Positions 1-9,784 of a DNA stretch of 64,000 nucleotides are shown piece by piece. Both the position numbers and the translations under genes were made by a program. This DNA is from an uncultured Clostridia bacterium (GTDB lineage: Bacteria; Bacillota; Clostridia; Saccharofermentanales; Saccharofermentanaceae): NCBI GenBank assembly GCA_947167045.1, contig CAMVGO010000005.1, forward strand, positions 1 through 64,000, read 5' to 3'. Each line of letters starts with the position of its first letter. Within the stretch, counting starts at the first letter, position 1. Below the pieces are notes generated by a model. That model did not search any database, had not been told where the DNA came from, and saw nothing but the letters and a program-made list of their open reading frames with translations.

Positions 1-941
<941 letters not shown>

Positions 942-966
942 AAAAAAGACCTCCAATACAATGAAA

Positions 967-1005
967 TTGTGGTTAGCACTCTATTGCCTTAAGTGCTAAC
1001 CACAA
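967..1005 (-). promoter_or_regulatory. CIRCE operator (HrcA binding site) of groESL
   Basis: Inverted repeat TTAGCACTC-N9-AAGTGCTAA (core 973-999), differing from the CIRCE consensus TTAGCACTC-N9-GAGTGCTAA at one innermost base. The pairing extends outwards to a perfect 14-bp arm on each side (967-980 and 992-1005). It sits just downstream of the -10 box, so it covers the start of the transcript. HrcA binding is known for this element family; hrcA itself is not in the window. Confidence 0.95.
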
Positions 1006-1008
1006 CAA

Positions 1009-1037
1009 AATATAATTCTTAATCTTCAGTGTGTCAA
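1009..1037 (-). promoter_or_regulatory. Sigma-A type promoter of groESL
   Basis: On the minus strand a perfect -35 TTGACA (1032-1037), a 17-bp spacer and a -10 TATATT (1009-1014) lie directly upstream of the CIRCE element and about 70 bp before the groES start. Predicted transcription starts near 1002, inside the CIRCE flank, as in other HrcA-controlled groE operons. Confidence 0.88.
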
Positions 1038-1064
1038 TACGAAAATCAAAAAAAGTCAAAAACG

Positions 1065-2402
1065 TCAGTGAATGAGATGGTCGAGCGGAATATCCGTATC
1101 ACAGTTGCTAAGAGAAGGCGCGTGATTAGGTATCTTTACCTCGTCAAATTCACATGTCTCGCCGTAGAAATATTCCTGAACATAAGGAATGAACGCATTC
1201 CAGTTACATCTCATGCTCCACTCGTCTCCGTACATGCCGCAGTTGTAGCATCCTTCGATCGGAAGCTGCAGATACTGCATCTCGGCATTCTGCAGCGACG
1301 GCAGGAAATCGAGCGCATATTTCTCGATATCGGCTTTGTCGATGTTGGTAACGACAGCCGCGAGCACATCGTCCATGGCAGCGAGCTTGCCGGTTGCTGA
1401 AAGGCTCATATACTGTTTCATTACGCTGCGCAAGACTTCTATCTGACGTTCCATTCTCTCGTAGTCGCCGTTACCGACATATCTGACACGGGCATAACCA
1501 ACGGCCTGTATGCCGTTGAGCCATGTGCCGTTGCCTGTGCTGTCGATAAGCGCGGCATTGGGATTCATTTCCCTGATGTACTTGTTCGCGACATTCTTCT
1601 CGCCGGAAGTCATGTTTACGTATACGCCGCCGACTGCATCGATGATGTTAGCCATGTGGCTGAAGTTAACGTAAGCATATCCGTCGATCTTGATCCTCAA
1701 GCAGCTCTCAACAGTGGCCTGAAGGAGATCAGGTCCGCCGTAGGACATGGCGGCGTTGATCTTGTGAGGATTAGAATAGCCCGGGAAATAAGCATAAGAG
1801 TCTCTCGCGATGGAAAGGAGCTTGATGGTTCCCTTGTTGGAATCCACGGACATAATGACGATAACGTCGGATCTGTCGCCCGTACCGGATGAGTTATAGC
1901 TCTTATATCTGCTGTCGATTCCGATGAGCAGGAAGTTCTTGATAGGCTCATCCCGGATGATCTCATACTGTGTTGACTCAGTAACGTCAGTAAGAGCGAC
2001 GGTGTTTCCTTCCTCATTTACGATCGTAATGACGGCATTGGATGCAGTCGTCTCATATGTAATCTTGCTTAATAGATAATCCTTATACCAAAGACCGAAA
2101 CATACAACGCCAACAAAGATTCCCAAAAGTCCGGCAAGAACACCGAGGATGATGCGGAGCCTGGTCCTCTTTACGCCTGAAATGCCGCCTGCCTTTGAAT
2201 GTGAAGCGGCTCCCGCTTTCTTTCTGGAAAAACCGTAATCAAACGCGGAATCATTATCTCCGTCGAGATCGGCAATGACATCGTCTATGCCTCCGCGTGC
2301 TTCCGGATATTTTGATGTATCGGTAAATTCCGAAGACGGCTCCCTTGGAGCTTTCTTGTCCGGAACGGACAGATACATGTTGTCACTATCGTCAAAACCC
2401 AT
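1065..2402 (-). CDS. LCP (LytR-CpsA-Psr) family cell-wall polymer ligase
   Basis: LCP enzymes move undecaprenyl-linked anionic polymers or capsule onto peptidoglycan on the outer membrane face. The 445 residues show a long acidic or polar cytosolic tail (1-80), one transmembrane helix (about 82-106) and an extracellular LCP domain (about 155-330). Key LCP residues are visible: GIDSR (D163, R165), GDRSD (176-179) and SIARDSY (R200, D201), which bind pyrophosphate and metal in the family. A C-terminal extension of about 100 residues follows, with a cysteine pair in GCYNCGMYGDE. It lies 16 bp behind galE, so the two probably form an operon supplying and attaching a galactose-containing wall polymer. 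The substrate is inferred, not shown. Confidence 0.9.
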   Translation of the reverse strand: MGFDDSDNMYLSVPDKKAPREPSSEFTDTSKYPEARGGIDDVIADLDGDNDSAFDYGFSRKKAGAASHSKAGGISGVKRTRLRIILGVLAGLLGIFVGVVCFGLWYKDYLLSKITYETTASNAVITIVNEEGNTVALTDVTESTQYEIIRDEPIKNFLLIGIDSRYKSYNSSGTGDRSDVIVIMSVDSNKGTIKLLSIARDSYAYFPGYSNPHKINAAMSYGGPDLLQATVESCLRIKIDGYAYVNFSHMANIIDAVGGVYVNMTSGEKNVANKYIREMNPNAALIDSTGNGTWLNGIQAVGYARVRYVGNGDYERMERQIEVLRSVMKQYMSLSATGKLAAMDDVLAAVVTNIDKADIEKYALDFLPSLQNAEMQYLQLPIEGCYNCGMYGDEWSMRCNWNAFIPYVQEYFYGETCEFDEVKIPNHAPSLSNCDTDIPLDHLIH

Positions 2403-2418
2403 AATACTTTGCCTCTTA

Positions 2419-3441
2419 TCAGTCTTTTAGACCTTCGGGATTCATTGTCTGCCATTTCCAGCAGGATGAACACATCTCGTCGATGCCGTATCTTGCCTTA
2501 AAACCAAGAACCTCTTCAGCCTTCTTGGTCGAAGCATAGCAGACGGCAATGTCGCCCGGTCTGCGCGGTCCGAATACATGTTTGATCTCATGACCGCATG
2601 CTTTCTCAAAAGCCTTGACAGCTTCGATAACGGAAGTCCCCTTACCCGTACCGAGATTGAATACACTAACCGAATCCTCAGTCTTCTCAAGGAATTTTAT
2701 CGCTTTTACATGTCCTTCCGCAAGGTCAACGACATGTATATAATCACGAAGACAAGTACCGTCAGGGGTATTATAATCGTCACCAAACACAGTAAGACAC
2801 TCCAAAGTGCCGCCTGCAACCTTAGAAATATACGGGAACAGATTATTGGGTATTCCTCTCGGATCTTCGCCGATAAGTCCGCTCTCGTGAGCGCCTACGG
2901 GGTTGAAATACCTGAGAAGGCAGATCCTCTTTGAAGGCTCTGATTTGGCATAGTCCCTTAAGATCTGCTCGATCATCCACTTGGTCCAGCCATACGGATT
3001 GGTGCACGTGCCGAGGGGGCTCTCCTCCGTAAAAGGAACATCCTCGCTCGAGCCGTATACGGTCGCGGAAGAACTGAATACAAGATTATTGACGCCGAAC
3101 TCACTCATGAGACGGCATACGGCGATCATGCTGCCGATATTATTGGAATAATAATCAAGAGGGATTCTTACGGATTCGCCAACCGCCTTGAGTCCTGCGA
3201 AATGAATGACGCTGTCGATCTTGTTTTCTTCGAATACTACTCTGAGCTTATCCGCATCACAGCAGTCGATATCGTAGAATTTGAATCTCTTTCCTGTTAT
3301 CTTCTCGAGACGGTTCTGAACTTCCATCTTACTGTTCGAAAGATTATCGACTACCACAACATCATAGCCGTTCTCGAACAATGATATAACGGTATGTGAA
3401 CCAATATATCCGTTACCGCCCGTTACCAGTACTGTAGACAT
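2419..3441 (-). CDS. galE: UDP-glucose 4-epimerase
   Basis: Interconverts UDP-glucose and UDP-galactose with bound NAD, in the cytosol. The 340 residues start MSTVLVTGGNGYIGSHT (Rossmann GxxGxxG). They contain the catalytic Ser/Tyr-Lys elements of extended SDRs (VFSSSATVYG, then NPYGWTKWMIEQ, which gives YxxxK) and the GalE signature RYFNPVGAHESG. The ATG at 3441 is chosen over an in-frame start at 3459 because a GGGGAG ribosome binding site precedes it and it puts the Rossmann strand at the N terminus. It is the first gene of a galE-LCP pair. The 167-bp divergent gap to the response regulator must hold both promoters; I see no clear consensus boxes there. Confidence 0.95.
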   Translation of the reverse strand: MSTVLVTGGNGYIGSHTVISLFENGYDVVVVDNLSNSKMEVQNRLEKITGKRFKFYDIDCCDADKLRVVFEENKIDSVIHFAGLKAVGESVRIPLDYYSNNIGSMIAVCRLMSEFGVNNLVFSSSATVYGSSEDVPFTEESPLGTCTNPYGWTKWMIEQILRDYAKSEPSKRICLLRYFNPVGAHESGLIGEDPRGIPNNLFPYISKVAGGTLECLTVFGDDYNTPDGTCLRDYIHVVDLAEGHVKAIKFLEKTEDSVSVFNLGTGKGTSVIEAVKAFEKACGHEIKHVFGPRRPGDIAVCYASTKKAEEVLGFKARYGIDEMCSSCWKWQTMNPEGLKD

Positions 3442-3608
3442 ATTATTCTCCCCTGTCATTTAATCTTGCAAACCATTTAACCACAAACAATGAGAATTTC
3501 AAACAATTCAAAGTAATTCCGCATATTTGCACCATTTTCAAATGAAGCATCAAACTGTTTTCAGTTAAAATATGTCTGTTAAATTTTAAGCAAAAACTGG
3601 AGATCCTG

Positions 3609-4352
3609 ATGAACAAATTAATCTACATCGCAGATGACGACGACAATATAAGAAATCTTCTCAAGACATTCCTTGAGCGCGAAGGTTTTCACGTAACAGG
3701 TTTTTCAACCGGCGACAAGCTTTTCGAAGTATTCTCTCATTCACCTGCAGATCTTATAATCCTTGACGTAATGATGCCCGGCCACGACGGTTTCTTTATC
3801 CTTAAAGAGATCCGCAAGACATCGAATGTACCGATAATAATGCTTACCGCAAAAGACAGTGACACAGATTATATCCAGGGCCTCGACATGGGAAGCGACG
3901 ACTATTTCACCAAGCCCTTCTCACCCGTCAAGCTCGTATCTAAAGTAAAATCCATTCTTAAGAGACAGGAAGAGATCACCGGTAAGTCCGGAGACAAGCC
4001 CGACAATGACGCCGTATATGAATTTGCGGACATCATCATCAACAGAAAGACAAAAGAGACTACTATGAGCGGAAAGCCTTTGCCGCTTACGCCCAACGAA
4101 TATCAACTTCTCACCTACCTCATCTCCAACAGGGACAGAGCCGTATCAAGAGCGGAACTCCTTGACAAGATCTGGGGTTACGAGACTCAGGTCGAGACAA
4201 GGGTTGCTGACGACACTGTAAAAAGATTAAGGAAGAAGATAAGCAAATCTAATGCTAAAATATCTACTATCTGGGGTTACGGTTTCAGGCTCGTCGACAA
4301 GACCACCGAAGACTCGGATGATGATGAAGATGACGGAGACAATCAGGACTAA
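3609..4352 (+). CDS. Response regulator, OmpR/PhoB family
   Basis: DNA-binding half of a two-component system. The receiver domain (1-120) has the acidic pocket DDDD near residues 9-12, the phospho-acceptor D53 (IILDVMMPG) and K102 (YFTKPF). A winged-helix output domain follows (about 145-232) with the LTPNEYQLLTYL helix and the GYGFRLV wing. A strongly acidic tail (DSDDDEDDGDN) ends the protein. Its stop codon overlaps the kinase ATG by one base (TAATG), so the two are translationally coupled. A GGAG ribosome binding site is present. The regulated genes cannot be told from sequence. Confidence 0.94.
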   Translation: MNKLIYIADDDDNIRNLLKTFLEREGFHVTGFSTGDKLFEVFSHSPADLIILDVMMPGHDGFFILKEIRKTSNVPIIMLTAKDSDTDYIQGLDMGSDDYFTKPFSPVKLVSKVKSILKRQEEITGKSGDKPDNDAVYEFADIIINRKTKETTMSGKPLPLTPNEYQLLTYLISNRDRAVSRAELLDKIWGYETQVETRVADDTVKRLRKKISKSNAKISTIWGYGFRLVDKTTEDSDDDEDDGDNQD

Positions 4353-5977
4353 TGACGGAAAAACCTGAACAGGCCAGGCATAAAGCCAAAAAGTCTTTTA
4401 GGAACAAATCGGCAATCAGAGTACCCATTTCGATGCACTTCTATGCAGTCGAGATCGTGGTCATCATCCTGGTTGCTTTTATTATGAACATCTATGTCCA
4501 GTCCATCACCAAGACATATATCGAGGAAGAATGCAACGACCGTCTTCAGATAGCTCTGAAATCAACCAAGAAATTCGCCGATGCATTCATGCTCCAGGTC
4601 GATGAATCTGATGAGAGATCGGATGAGAACATCAGAGCTTATCTGACAAGTTCCATCACATCGTCAGCAGACCTCTCGAACGAAGCAACGATCGCGCTCT
4701 ATTATCTGGATCCGGAGACAAAAGAATATCTGGTCCTGTGGCCTACTCCCTACACTTCGACTTCATACGCAAACAGAGCTTCCAACGTTATCGGAAGAGT
4801 TGTTGAAGAAGGCGGCTACAGCGACTGGACAAAGACTCAGACTTTGGATCTGAACGGCGATAAGATCTACTACCTTTCCTCCGGTTTCCAATGGAAGGTC
4901 GATACGGAAGGACCGGAAACCGATACGGTCAATACACAGACCGAAGGATCCATCACCGAAACCATCGATCTGTCAAATTATTATCTTTGTATTTTTATCA
5001 GTTCTAGTTCCTACTATAAATTCATGGCATCCATGACGCTCGCCCTTATCCAGGCAGCTCTCCTTGCCATAATCATAGCGGGCGTCCTCAGTATGATAAT
5101 GACCTACCCTATCATCTTTTCTTCGCAGAAACTCGCCCGGTTCGCGAAACGTATCGCAAAAGGAGATTTCAAACCTGTCCGCGGACACATCGTCAGTAAG
5201 GAGCTTTCGGAACTTGGAGACGTCATGAACCAGATGGCGTATAAACTGCAGGAATCAGACATCGAGCAAAAGACATTCTTCCAGAACGCCTCGCACGAAT
5301 TAAGGACACCGCTCATGTCCATTCAGGGTTATGCGGAAGGTCTGAAATACGGTGTTTTCGAGAGCGACGAAGACAGGGATAACGCCATAGACGTCATTAT
5401 CGATGAGACTCAGAGACTCTCTCTCCTCGTGGAAAACCTGCTCTCCATCTCCAAGATGGACATGAGCCGCAGCGGATCCTTTGAGGTCAAGAAGCAGAAC
5501 ATCGATGCCGTAAAGATATGCGACGCGATAATCGATAAAGTAAGAGGAAACTTCATACACGAAGACAAATCCATAATCAACGACATCGACATCTCGAGCA
5601 CTTATATCTACGCAAATGAGAACGACCTTATCAGATGTCTCGAAAACATATTCTCCAACTGCTTAAGATACTGTAAGACAGCTGTAACCTTCGGCTGCAG
5701 GACTGACGAGACCGGCTCAAATGTAATCTTCACGATATCCGATGACGGCCCCGGCATCGCGCCTGAAGTTATAGACCATCTTTTCGAGAGATTCTCAAAG
5801 GGATCGGACGGTAAGCACGGTATCGGTCTGGCACTCGCAAAGGCCATAGCCGAAGAGCACGGCGGATCCATCAAAGCCTATAACAAGCCTGAGGGCGGCG
5901 CATGCTTCGAGATAAACATCCCTGTCACCTTCTACCGCAGACAGCTCTCGAAGATGAACAACGACAGTACAAACTGA
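4352..5977 (+). CDS. Sensor histidine kinase (HAMP-HisKA-HATPase)
   Basis: Membrane sensor partner of the upstream regulator. It is 541 residues: TM1 about 29-50, an extracytoplasmic sensor of about 170 residues with no recognised fold, TM2 about 224-256, HAMP about 257-305, and the dimerisation/phosphoacceptor helix with H315 (FFQNASHELRTPL). The HATPase domain has the N box (ENIFSNCLRYC), G1 (DDGPGIA), F box (LFERFSKG) and G2 (HGIGLALAKAI). This is the classic HPK1-type layout. The stimulus is unknown. It ends 13 bp before the convergent stop of the next gene, with no clear hairpin terminator between. Confidence 0.94.
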   Translation: MTEKPEQARHKAKKSFRNKSAIRVPISMHFYAVEIVVIILVAFIMNIYVQSITKTYIEEECNDRLQIALKSTKKFADAFMLQVDESDERSDENIRAYLTSSITSSADLSNEATIALYYLDPETKEYLVLWPTPYTSTSYANRASNVIGRVVEEGGYSDWTKTQTLDLNGDKIYYLSSGFQWKVDTEGPETDTVNTQTEGSITETIDLSNYYLCIFISSSSYYKFMASMTLALIQAALLAIIIAGVLSMIMTYPIIFSSQKLARFAKRIAKGDFKPVRGHIVSKELSELGDVMNQMAYKLQESDIEQKTFFQNASHELRTPLMSIQGYAEGLKYGVFESDEDRDNAIDVIIDETQRLSLLVENLLSISKMDMSRSGSFEVKKQNIDAVKICDAIIDKVRGNFIHEDKSIINDIDISSTYIYANENDLIRCLENIFSNCLRYCKTAVTFGCRTDETGSNVIFTISDDGPGIAPEVIDHLFERFSKGSDGKHGIGLALAKAIAEEHGGSIKAYNKPEGGACFEINIPVTFYRRQLSKMNNDSTN

Positions 5978-5990
5978 TATCTTTTCCGGA

Positions 5991-7010
5991 TTATCTCAGA
6001 TCAAGATAACGGACTGCATTGAAGAATGCGGGAGTTCCGTCATACCTTGCGGAAGTCTCTGCTTCAAATGTAGCTTTGGCATTAGTCACCATTTGATAAG
6101 TGTTGTGAAAAGCTAGCATCGAACTGACTGCCGTGGCAATGGTAACGCATCTTCCCTGGATCAGGAGCGACTGTATCTTGAAAAGGATCCTCGGATCGGT
6201 AAATTCAGGTCCCAAAGGACAGTTGCTGTATCCGTTATAGATTATCCTTAGCTGTCCCGACAGGTCTTTCTGCTGCTCGTACAGTTCCTCGATCTTCTTT
6301 GCGTGTCTCTTCTTCTTGATTATGAACAGCGTGATGAGTCCGGCGCCAAAGAGAAGGAGAACGCCTGCTATAATGCCGTTAGCAAGTTTTGACTCATCGG
6401 AATGAGATGAGAAAAATTCATATACGAAAACCAAACTGAAAACAGAAACGATTATGCCCCAGATAAGAGGCGCATTGCTCGTCTTTGAGAATTTCCTGAT
6501 GTCGGCATTGCACTTCTCATATGCCTGATAGACATCAACCTTAGGCGAAAAATGGTTGATGAGCTTTCCGCATTCATCAAGATTTCTCTGTCTCTCCGTG
6601 GCGTAATTTACCTGCTGATATGTCTGCTGAACAGGAGAATAACCGTATGCATTGGGCATCGGCTGTCCGTATACGGGAGCCTGCTGATATGCCGGCATTG
6701 CGGGAGAAGACAAAGGCTGCTGATATGCAGGAACAGCCTGCTGTGCAATGGGCTGACCATAGACCGGCATTCCCGCAGGTGCACCAACCTGGGGATTATT
6801 GGCGGGATATCCCTGGACAGGAGCCTGGGGCACAGGCTGAGACTGAACCGGAACCGCCTGAGCAGTCTGAACCGGCTGTGCCGTCTGCACCGGTTGAACA
6901 GGCTGTGCGGCCTGAGGTGCAGGCTGAAACGGTGACTGATTAGGCTGGACCTGAGGTGTTGCCGGATCCGGTGTGCCTACCAACTGCCAATTTTCATTGA
7001 AATCACTCAT
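5991..7010 (-). CDS. Pro/Gln-rich membrane protein of unknown function
   Basis: I do not recognise a family. The 339 residues begin with about 130 residues of low-complexity sequence rich in Pro, Gln, Val and Ala (repeats like QPVQTAQPVQTAQ, then AYQQP and VYGQP units), probably disordered. A soluble stretch with a likely helix (ERQRNLDECGKLINHFSPKVDVYQ) follows, then two adjacent transmembrane helices (about 185-203 and 212-236), a basic/coiled segment (KKKRHAKKIEELYEQQKDL) and a C-terminal domain of about 90 residues. There is no signal peptide, so the Pro/Gln tail is likely cytosolic. It stands alone between convergent and tandem neighbours and ends close to the kinase gene stop. Confidence 0.8.
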   Translation of the reverse strand: MSDFNENWQLVGTPDPATPQVQPNQSPFQPAPQAAQPVQPVQTAQPVQTAQAVPVQSQPVPQAPVQGYPANNPQVGAPAGMPVYGQPIAQQAVPAYQQPLSSPAMPAYQQAPVYGQPMPNAYGYSPVQQTYQQVNYATERQRNLDECGKLINHFSPKVDVYQAYEKCNADIRKFSKTSNAPLIWGIIVSVFSLVFVYEFFSSHSDESKLANGIIAGVLLLFGAGLITLFIIKKKRHAKKIEELYEQQKDLSGQLRIIYNGYSNCPLGPEFTDPRILFKIQSLLIQGRCVTIATAVSSMLAFHNTYQMVTNAKATFEAETSARYDGTPAFFNAVRYLDLR

Positions 7011-7108
7011 GTATATTCTCCTATCCCAATACGCTAAATTTTATTTTAGTACATAATACGGCAAGTTTTCAATATCAGTTTGAAATACGTACCGGCAGAT
7101 CAGCCACC

Positions 7109-7139
7109 AAAAAGGACGCCCCAATTTCTTGAGACGTCC
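7109..7139 (-). terminator. Rho-independent terminator of the trpB2 gene
   Basis: On the minus strand an 11-bp stem with two G-U pairs (arms 7129-7139 and 7114-7124) closes a GAAA tetraloop and is followed by a run of five T (7109-7113). It starts about 25 bp after the TrpB2 stop and ends transcription before the Pro/Gln-rich gene. The stem and U-run make this a strong call. Confidence 0.9.
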
Positions 7140-7164
7140 CGTTTGGTTTCGAAATACTGACTTA

Positions 7165-8529
7165 TCAGAGCTTGGGGCACTTAGCCAGAGAAGCTGCGAT
7201 GTCCTCGTCCGTAGGGATGTAGTCATCCATAACGCCGTCGTTATACTTCTGGTAAGCAACGAGATCGAAGTAACCTGTACCTGTAAGACCGAATACAATG
7301 TTCTTTGCCTCGCCTGTCTCCTTGCACTTGAGCGCTTCGTCGATAGCGACTTTGATAGCGTGAGAGCTCTCGGGTGCGGGAAGGATTCCCTCGACTCTTG
7401 CAAACTGCTCAGCAGCTGCAAATACATCTGTCTGCTTAACTGATCTTGCCTTGATGAGGCCGTCATCGTAGAGCTGTGAAACGATGGAGCTCATGCCGTG
7501 ATATCTGAGACCTCCGGCATGGTTGGGAGCAGGCATGAAGTCGCTGCCCAATGTATACATCTTAGCGAGAGGGCAAACACGGCCGGTATCGCAGAAGTCG
7601 TATACATAAGAACCTCTTGTAAGTGACGGACAAGAAGCAGGCTCGACTGCGATGATCTCATAATCAGCCTCGCCTCTGAGCATCTGACCTACGAAGGGTG
7701 AGATAAGACCGCCGAGGTTGGATCCGCCGCCTGCGCAGCCGATGATCATGTCAGCCTTGATGCCGTACTTATCGAGAGCAGCCTTTGCCTCAAGACCGAT
7801 AACGGACTGATGGAGCAGTACCTGGTTCAGAACTGAACCCAATACATATCTGTAACCTTCCTGGGATGTTGCAGCTTCAACAGCCTCAGAGATAGCGCAG
7901 CCCAGTGAACCGTCTGTTCCAGGGAATTCCTCGTTGATCTTGCGGCCGATGTTTGTTGTCATCGAAGGAGAAGGCGTAACGGTCGCGCCGTATGTTCTCA
8001 TGACTTCACGTCTGAAAGGCTTCTGCTCATAAGAAACCTTAACCATGTATACCTGGCAGTCAAGTCCGAAGTAAGCCGTGGACATGGAAAGAGCTGTTCC
8101 CCACTGACCTGCGCCGGTCTCTGTGGTAACACCCTTGAGGCCCTGCTTCTTAGCGTAATAAGCCTGTGCGATTGCCGAATTGAGCTTATGTGAACCTGAG
8201 GTGTTGTTACCCTCAAATTTATAATAGATATGAGCGGGAGTATCCAATGCCTTTTCGAGGCAGTAAGCCCTTACCAAAGGTGAAGGTCTGTACATCTTAT
8301 AGAAATCAAGGATCTCACCGGGGATGTCGATCCACTGGTCGGTGTTGTTCATCTCCTGCTTGCAGAGCTCTTCACAGAAAATGGGCATGAGGTCTTCAGC
8401 CTTGAGAGGCTCGCCTGTGCCGGGATTAAGGAGCGGTGCGGGCTTGTTCTTCATGTCAGCGCGTACGTTATACCAAGCTGTGGGGATCTCGCTCTCTGAC
8501 AGATAGATCTTATAAGGAATCTCAGACAT
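7165..8529 (-). CDS. trpB: TrpB2-type tryptophan synthase beta chain
   Basis: PLP enzyme condensing indole with serine to give tryptophan. At 454 residues it is longer than TrpB1 (about 400) and has the N-terminal extension and motifs of the TrpB2 class: IPTAWYNVRADM, RPSPLVRA, the PLP lysine K115 in SGSHKLN, and the phosphate loop GCAGGGSNLGG. No trpA or other trp gene adjoins it. Stand-alone TrpB2 proteins are thought to salvage free indole, or to act without the alpha subunit; which one applies here is inference. The ATG at 8529 has a GGGAG site. A strong terminator follows, so it is probably a single-gene unit. Confidence 0.93.
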   Translation of the reverse strand: MSEIPYKIYLSESEIPTAWYNVRADMKNKPAPLLNPGTGEPLKAEDLMPIFCEELCKQEMNNTDQWIDIPGEILDFYKMYRPSPLVRAYCLEKALDTPAHIYYKFEGNNTSGSHKLNSAIAQAYYAKKQGLKGVTTETGAGQWGTALSMSTAYFGLDCQVYMVKVSYEQKPFRREVMRTYGATVTPSPSMTTNIGRKINEEFPGTDGSLGCAISEAVEAATSQEGYRYVLGSVLNQVLLHQSVIGLEAKAALDKYGIKADMIIGCAGGGSNLGGLISPFVGQMLRGEADYEIIAVEPASCPSLTRGSYVYDFCDTGRVCPLAKMYTLGSDFMPAPNHAGGLRYHGMSSIVSQLYDDGLIKARSVKQTDVFAAAEQFARVEGILPAPESSHAIKVAIDEALKCKETGEAKNIVFGLTGTGYFDLVAYQKYNDGVMDDYIPTDEDIAASLAKCPKL

Positions 8530-8608
8530 ATATTGTGTCTCCCTTCAAAAAAACTAACTAATTTTACAACAGATTTTCGAAATTTGCACAAAAACTCTGT
8601 GCATCCGT

Positions 8609-9625
8609 TCAAAACTCTGCCTTGGCCTTTTCAAGGACCTCAATGATTTTATCACACCATGCGTCAAATTCGGGATCTTCTTTTCGGCATTCCTTATGAT
8701 TGAGGATATATTCAAGTGAGATCCTCACTCCCCTGCTGAAAGGAACGTTGGTCTTCATGTCCGGAGCGATCCTTTTTATCTTGCTGTTATCGAAAACGAC
8801 GGAAACGGCTTTGTCGCCCGTAAGGCTGCCCTCAAAATCGTATCCGGGGCCGAATGCGGTGAGCAGTTCGGAAGATACATGATAAGCCTGAAGCTCGACT
8901 CCGAGAGCATCAGCTATCGTCTGATAGATCTGATTCCATGTGAGAGTCTCGTCACCTGTTATCTGGAATGCCTCTCCGATCGCGTGACGGTTACCCATGA
9001 GAGCCGTGAATCCGATGGCAAAATCCGTATTGAAAGTAAGTGTCCAGAGTGACTCTCCGTCACCGTGGATTATTACCGGCTTTCCTTCCATCATGCGCTT
9101 TACGACCTGCCATGAACCGTTTTTGCCGTGAACGCCGAGAGGGATGGATCTCTCATCGTATGTGTGACTGGGCCTTACGATCGTTACCGGGAACTTGTCT
9201 TCCCTGTATCTTTCCATCAGGTAATTCTCGCATGCGATCTTATCCCTGGAATACTGCCAGTATGGGTTTGCGAGGGCAGTTCCTTCGGTTATCACATAAC
9301 TTGCGGCAGGCTTGTTGTATGCCGAAGCAGAACTGATATAGATATATTGTCTGGTCTTGTCCTTGAAGAGCCTGAAGTCTCTCTGAACGTCCTCGACATG
9401 AAAACCTATGAACTCGCATACGCAGTCAAATACCATTCCCTCAACAGCCTTGGCAGCCGCTTCCTCATCATTTATGTCGCAGACTATCTGATGTACATTA
9501 TCAGGGACGGTATCTTTCCTGTTGCCGCGGTTTAAGAGCCACACTTCCCAGGCTTTATCTTCCGCGAGTCTTCTGATTATTGCCGAACTGATGGTTCCCG
9601 TGCCGCCGATAAATAATGCTTTCAT
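8609..9625 (-). CDS. NAD-dependent epimerase/dehydratase (extended SDR)
   Basis: A 338-residue SDR with an N-terminal Rossmann motif (MKALFIGGTGTISSAI), a serine-rich strand (YIYISSASAY) and the catalytic YxxxK (QYSRDKIACE). The family modifies nucleotide sugars or other small molecules; the substrate cannot be named. The ATG at 9625 is chosen over a 35-codon longer ORF because an AGGAG site lies just upstream and the Rossmann strand starts there. It is divergent from queA across a 159-bp gap that contains AT-rich promoter-like sequence and a weak ATATCA-N5-TGATAT repeat (9702-9718). Confidence 0.85.
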   Translation of the reverse strand: MKALFIGGTGTISSAIIRRLAEDKAWEVWLLNRGNRKDTVPDNVHQIVCDINDEEAAAKAVEGMVFDCVCEFIGFHVEDVQRDFRLFKDKTRQYIYISSASAYNKPAASYVITEGTALANPYWQYSRDKIACENYLMERYREDKFPVTIVRPSHTYDERSIPLGVHGKNGSWQVVKRMMEGKPVIIHGDGESLWTLTFNTDFAIGFTALMGNRHAIGEAFQITGDETLTWNQIYQTIADALGVELQAYHVSSELLTAFGPGYDFEGSLTGDKAVSVVFDNSKIKRIAPDMKTNVPFSRGVRISLEYILNHKECRKEDPEFDAWCDKIIEVLEKAKAEF

Positions 9626-9784
9626 GGTGATACTCCTTTTGTCATGCGGGTATTGTTTTCGGAAATGACAAAGAGATTTTATCAAACTAAAGTGACACGA
9701 AATATCAAATAGTGATATGTATATCCGCATTTTTCCACCAAATGTGATAATATTCTCACGTTAAATATTTATATTAAGAAAGCA

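Noticed and set aside
6552..6943. Two overlapping plus-strand ORFs rich in Arg, Leu or Pro opposite the Pro/Gln-rich gene
   Set aside because: They are antisense products of the low-complexity repeat in the real minus-strand gene and lack ribosome binding sites.
7041..7466. A 141-aa minus-strand ORF overlapping the end of trpB2
   Set aside because: Different frame inside a clear TrpB2 gene and running through its terminator; no recognisable protein.
8587..8603. Hairpin GCACA-N7-TGTGC after the SDR start region as a terminator or attenuator
   Set aside because: Only five base pairs and no T-run; too weak to call.
9702..9718. ATATCA-N5-TGATAT inverted repeat between the SDR and queA genes
   Set aside because: Short AT-rich arms are expected by chance in such a gap; noted in the SDR entry only.
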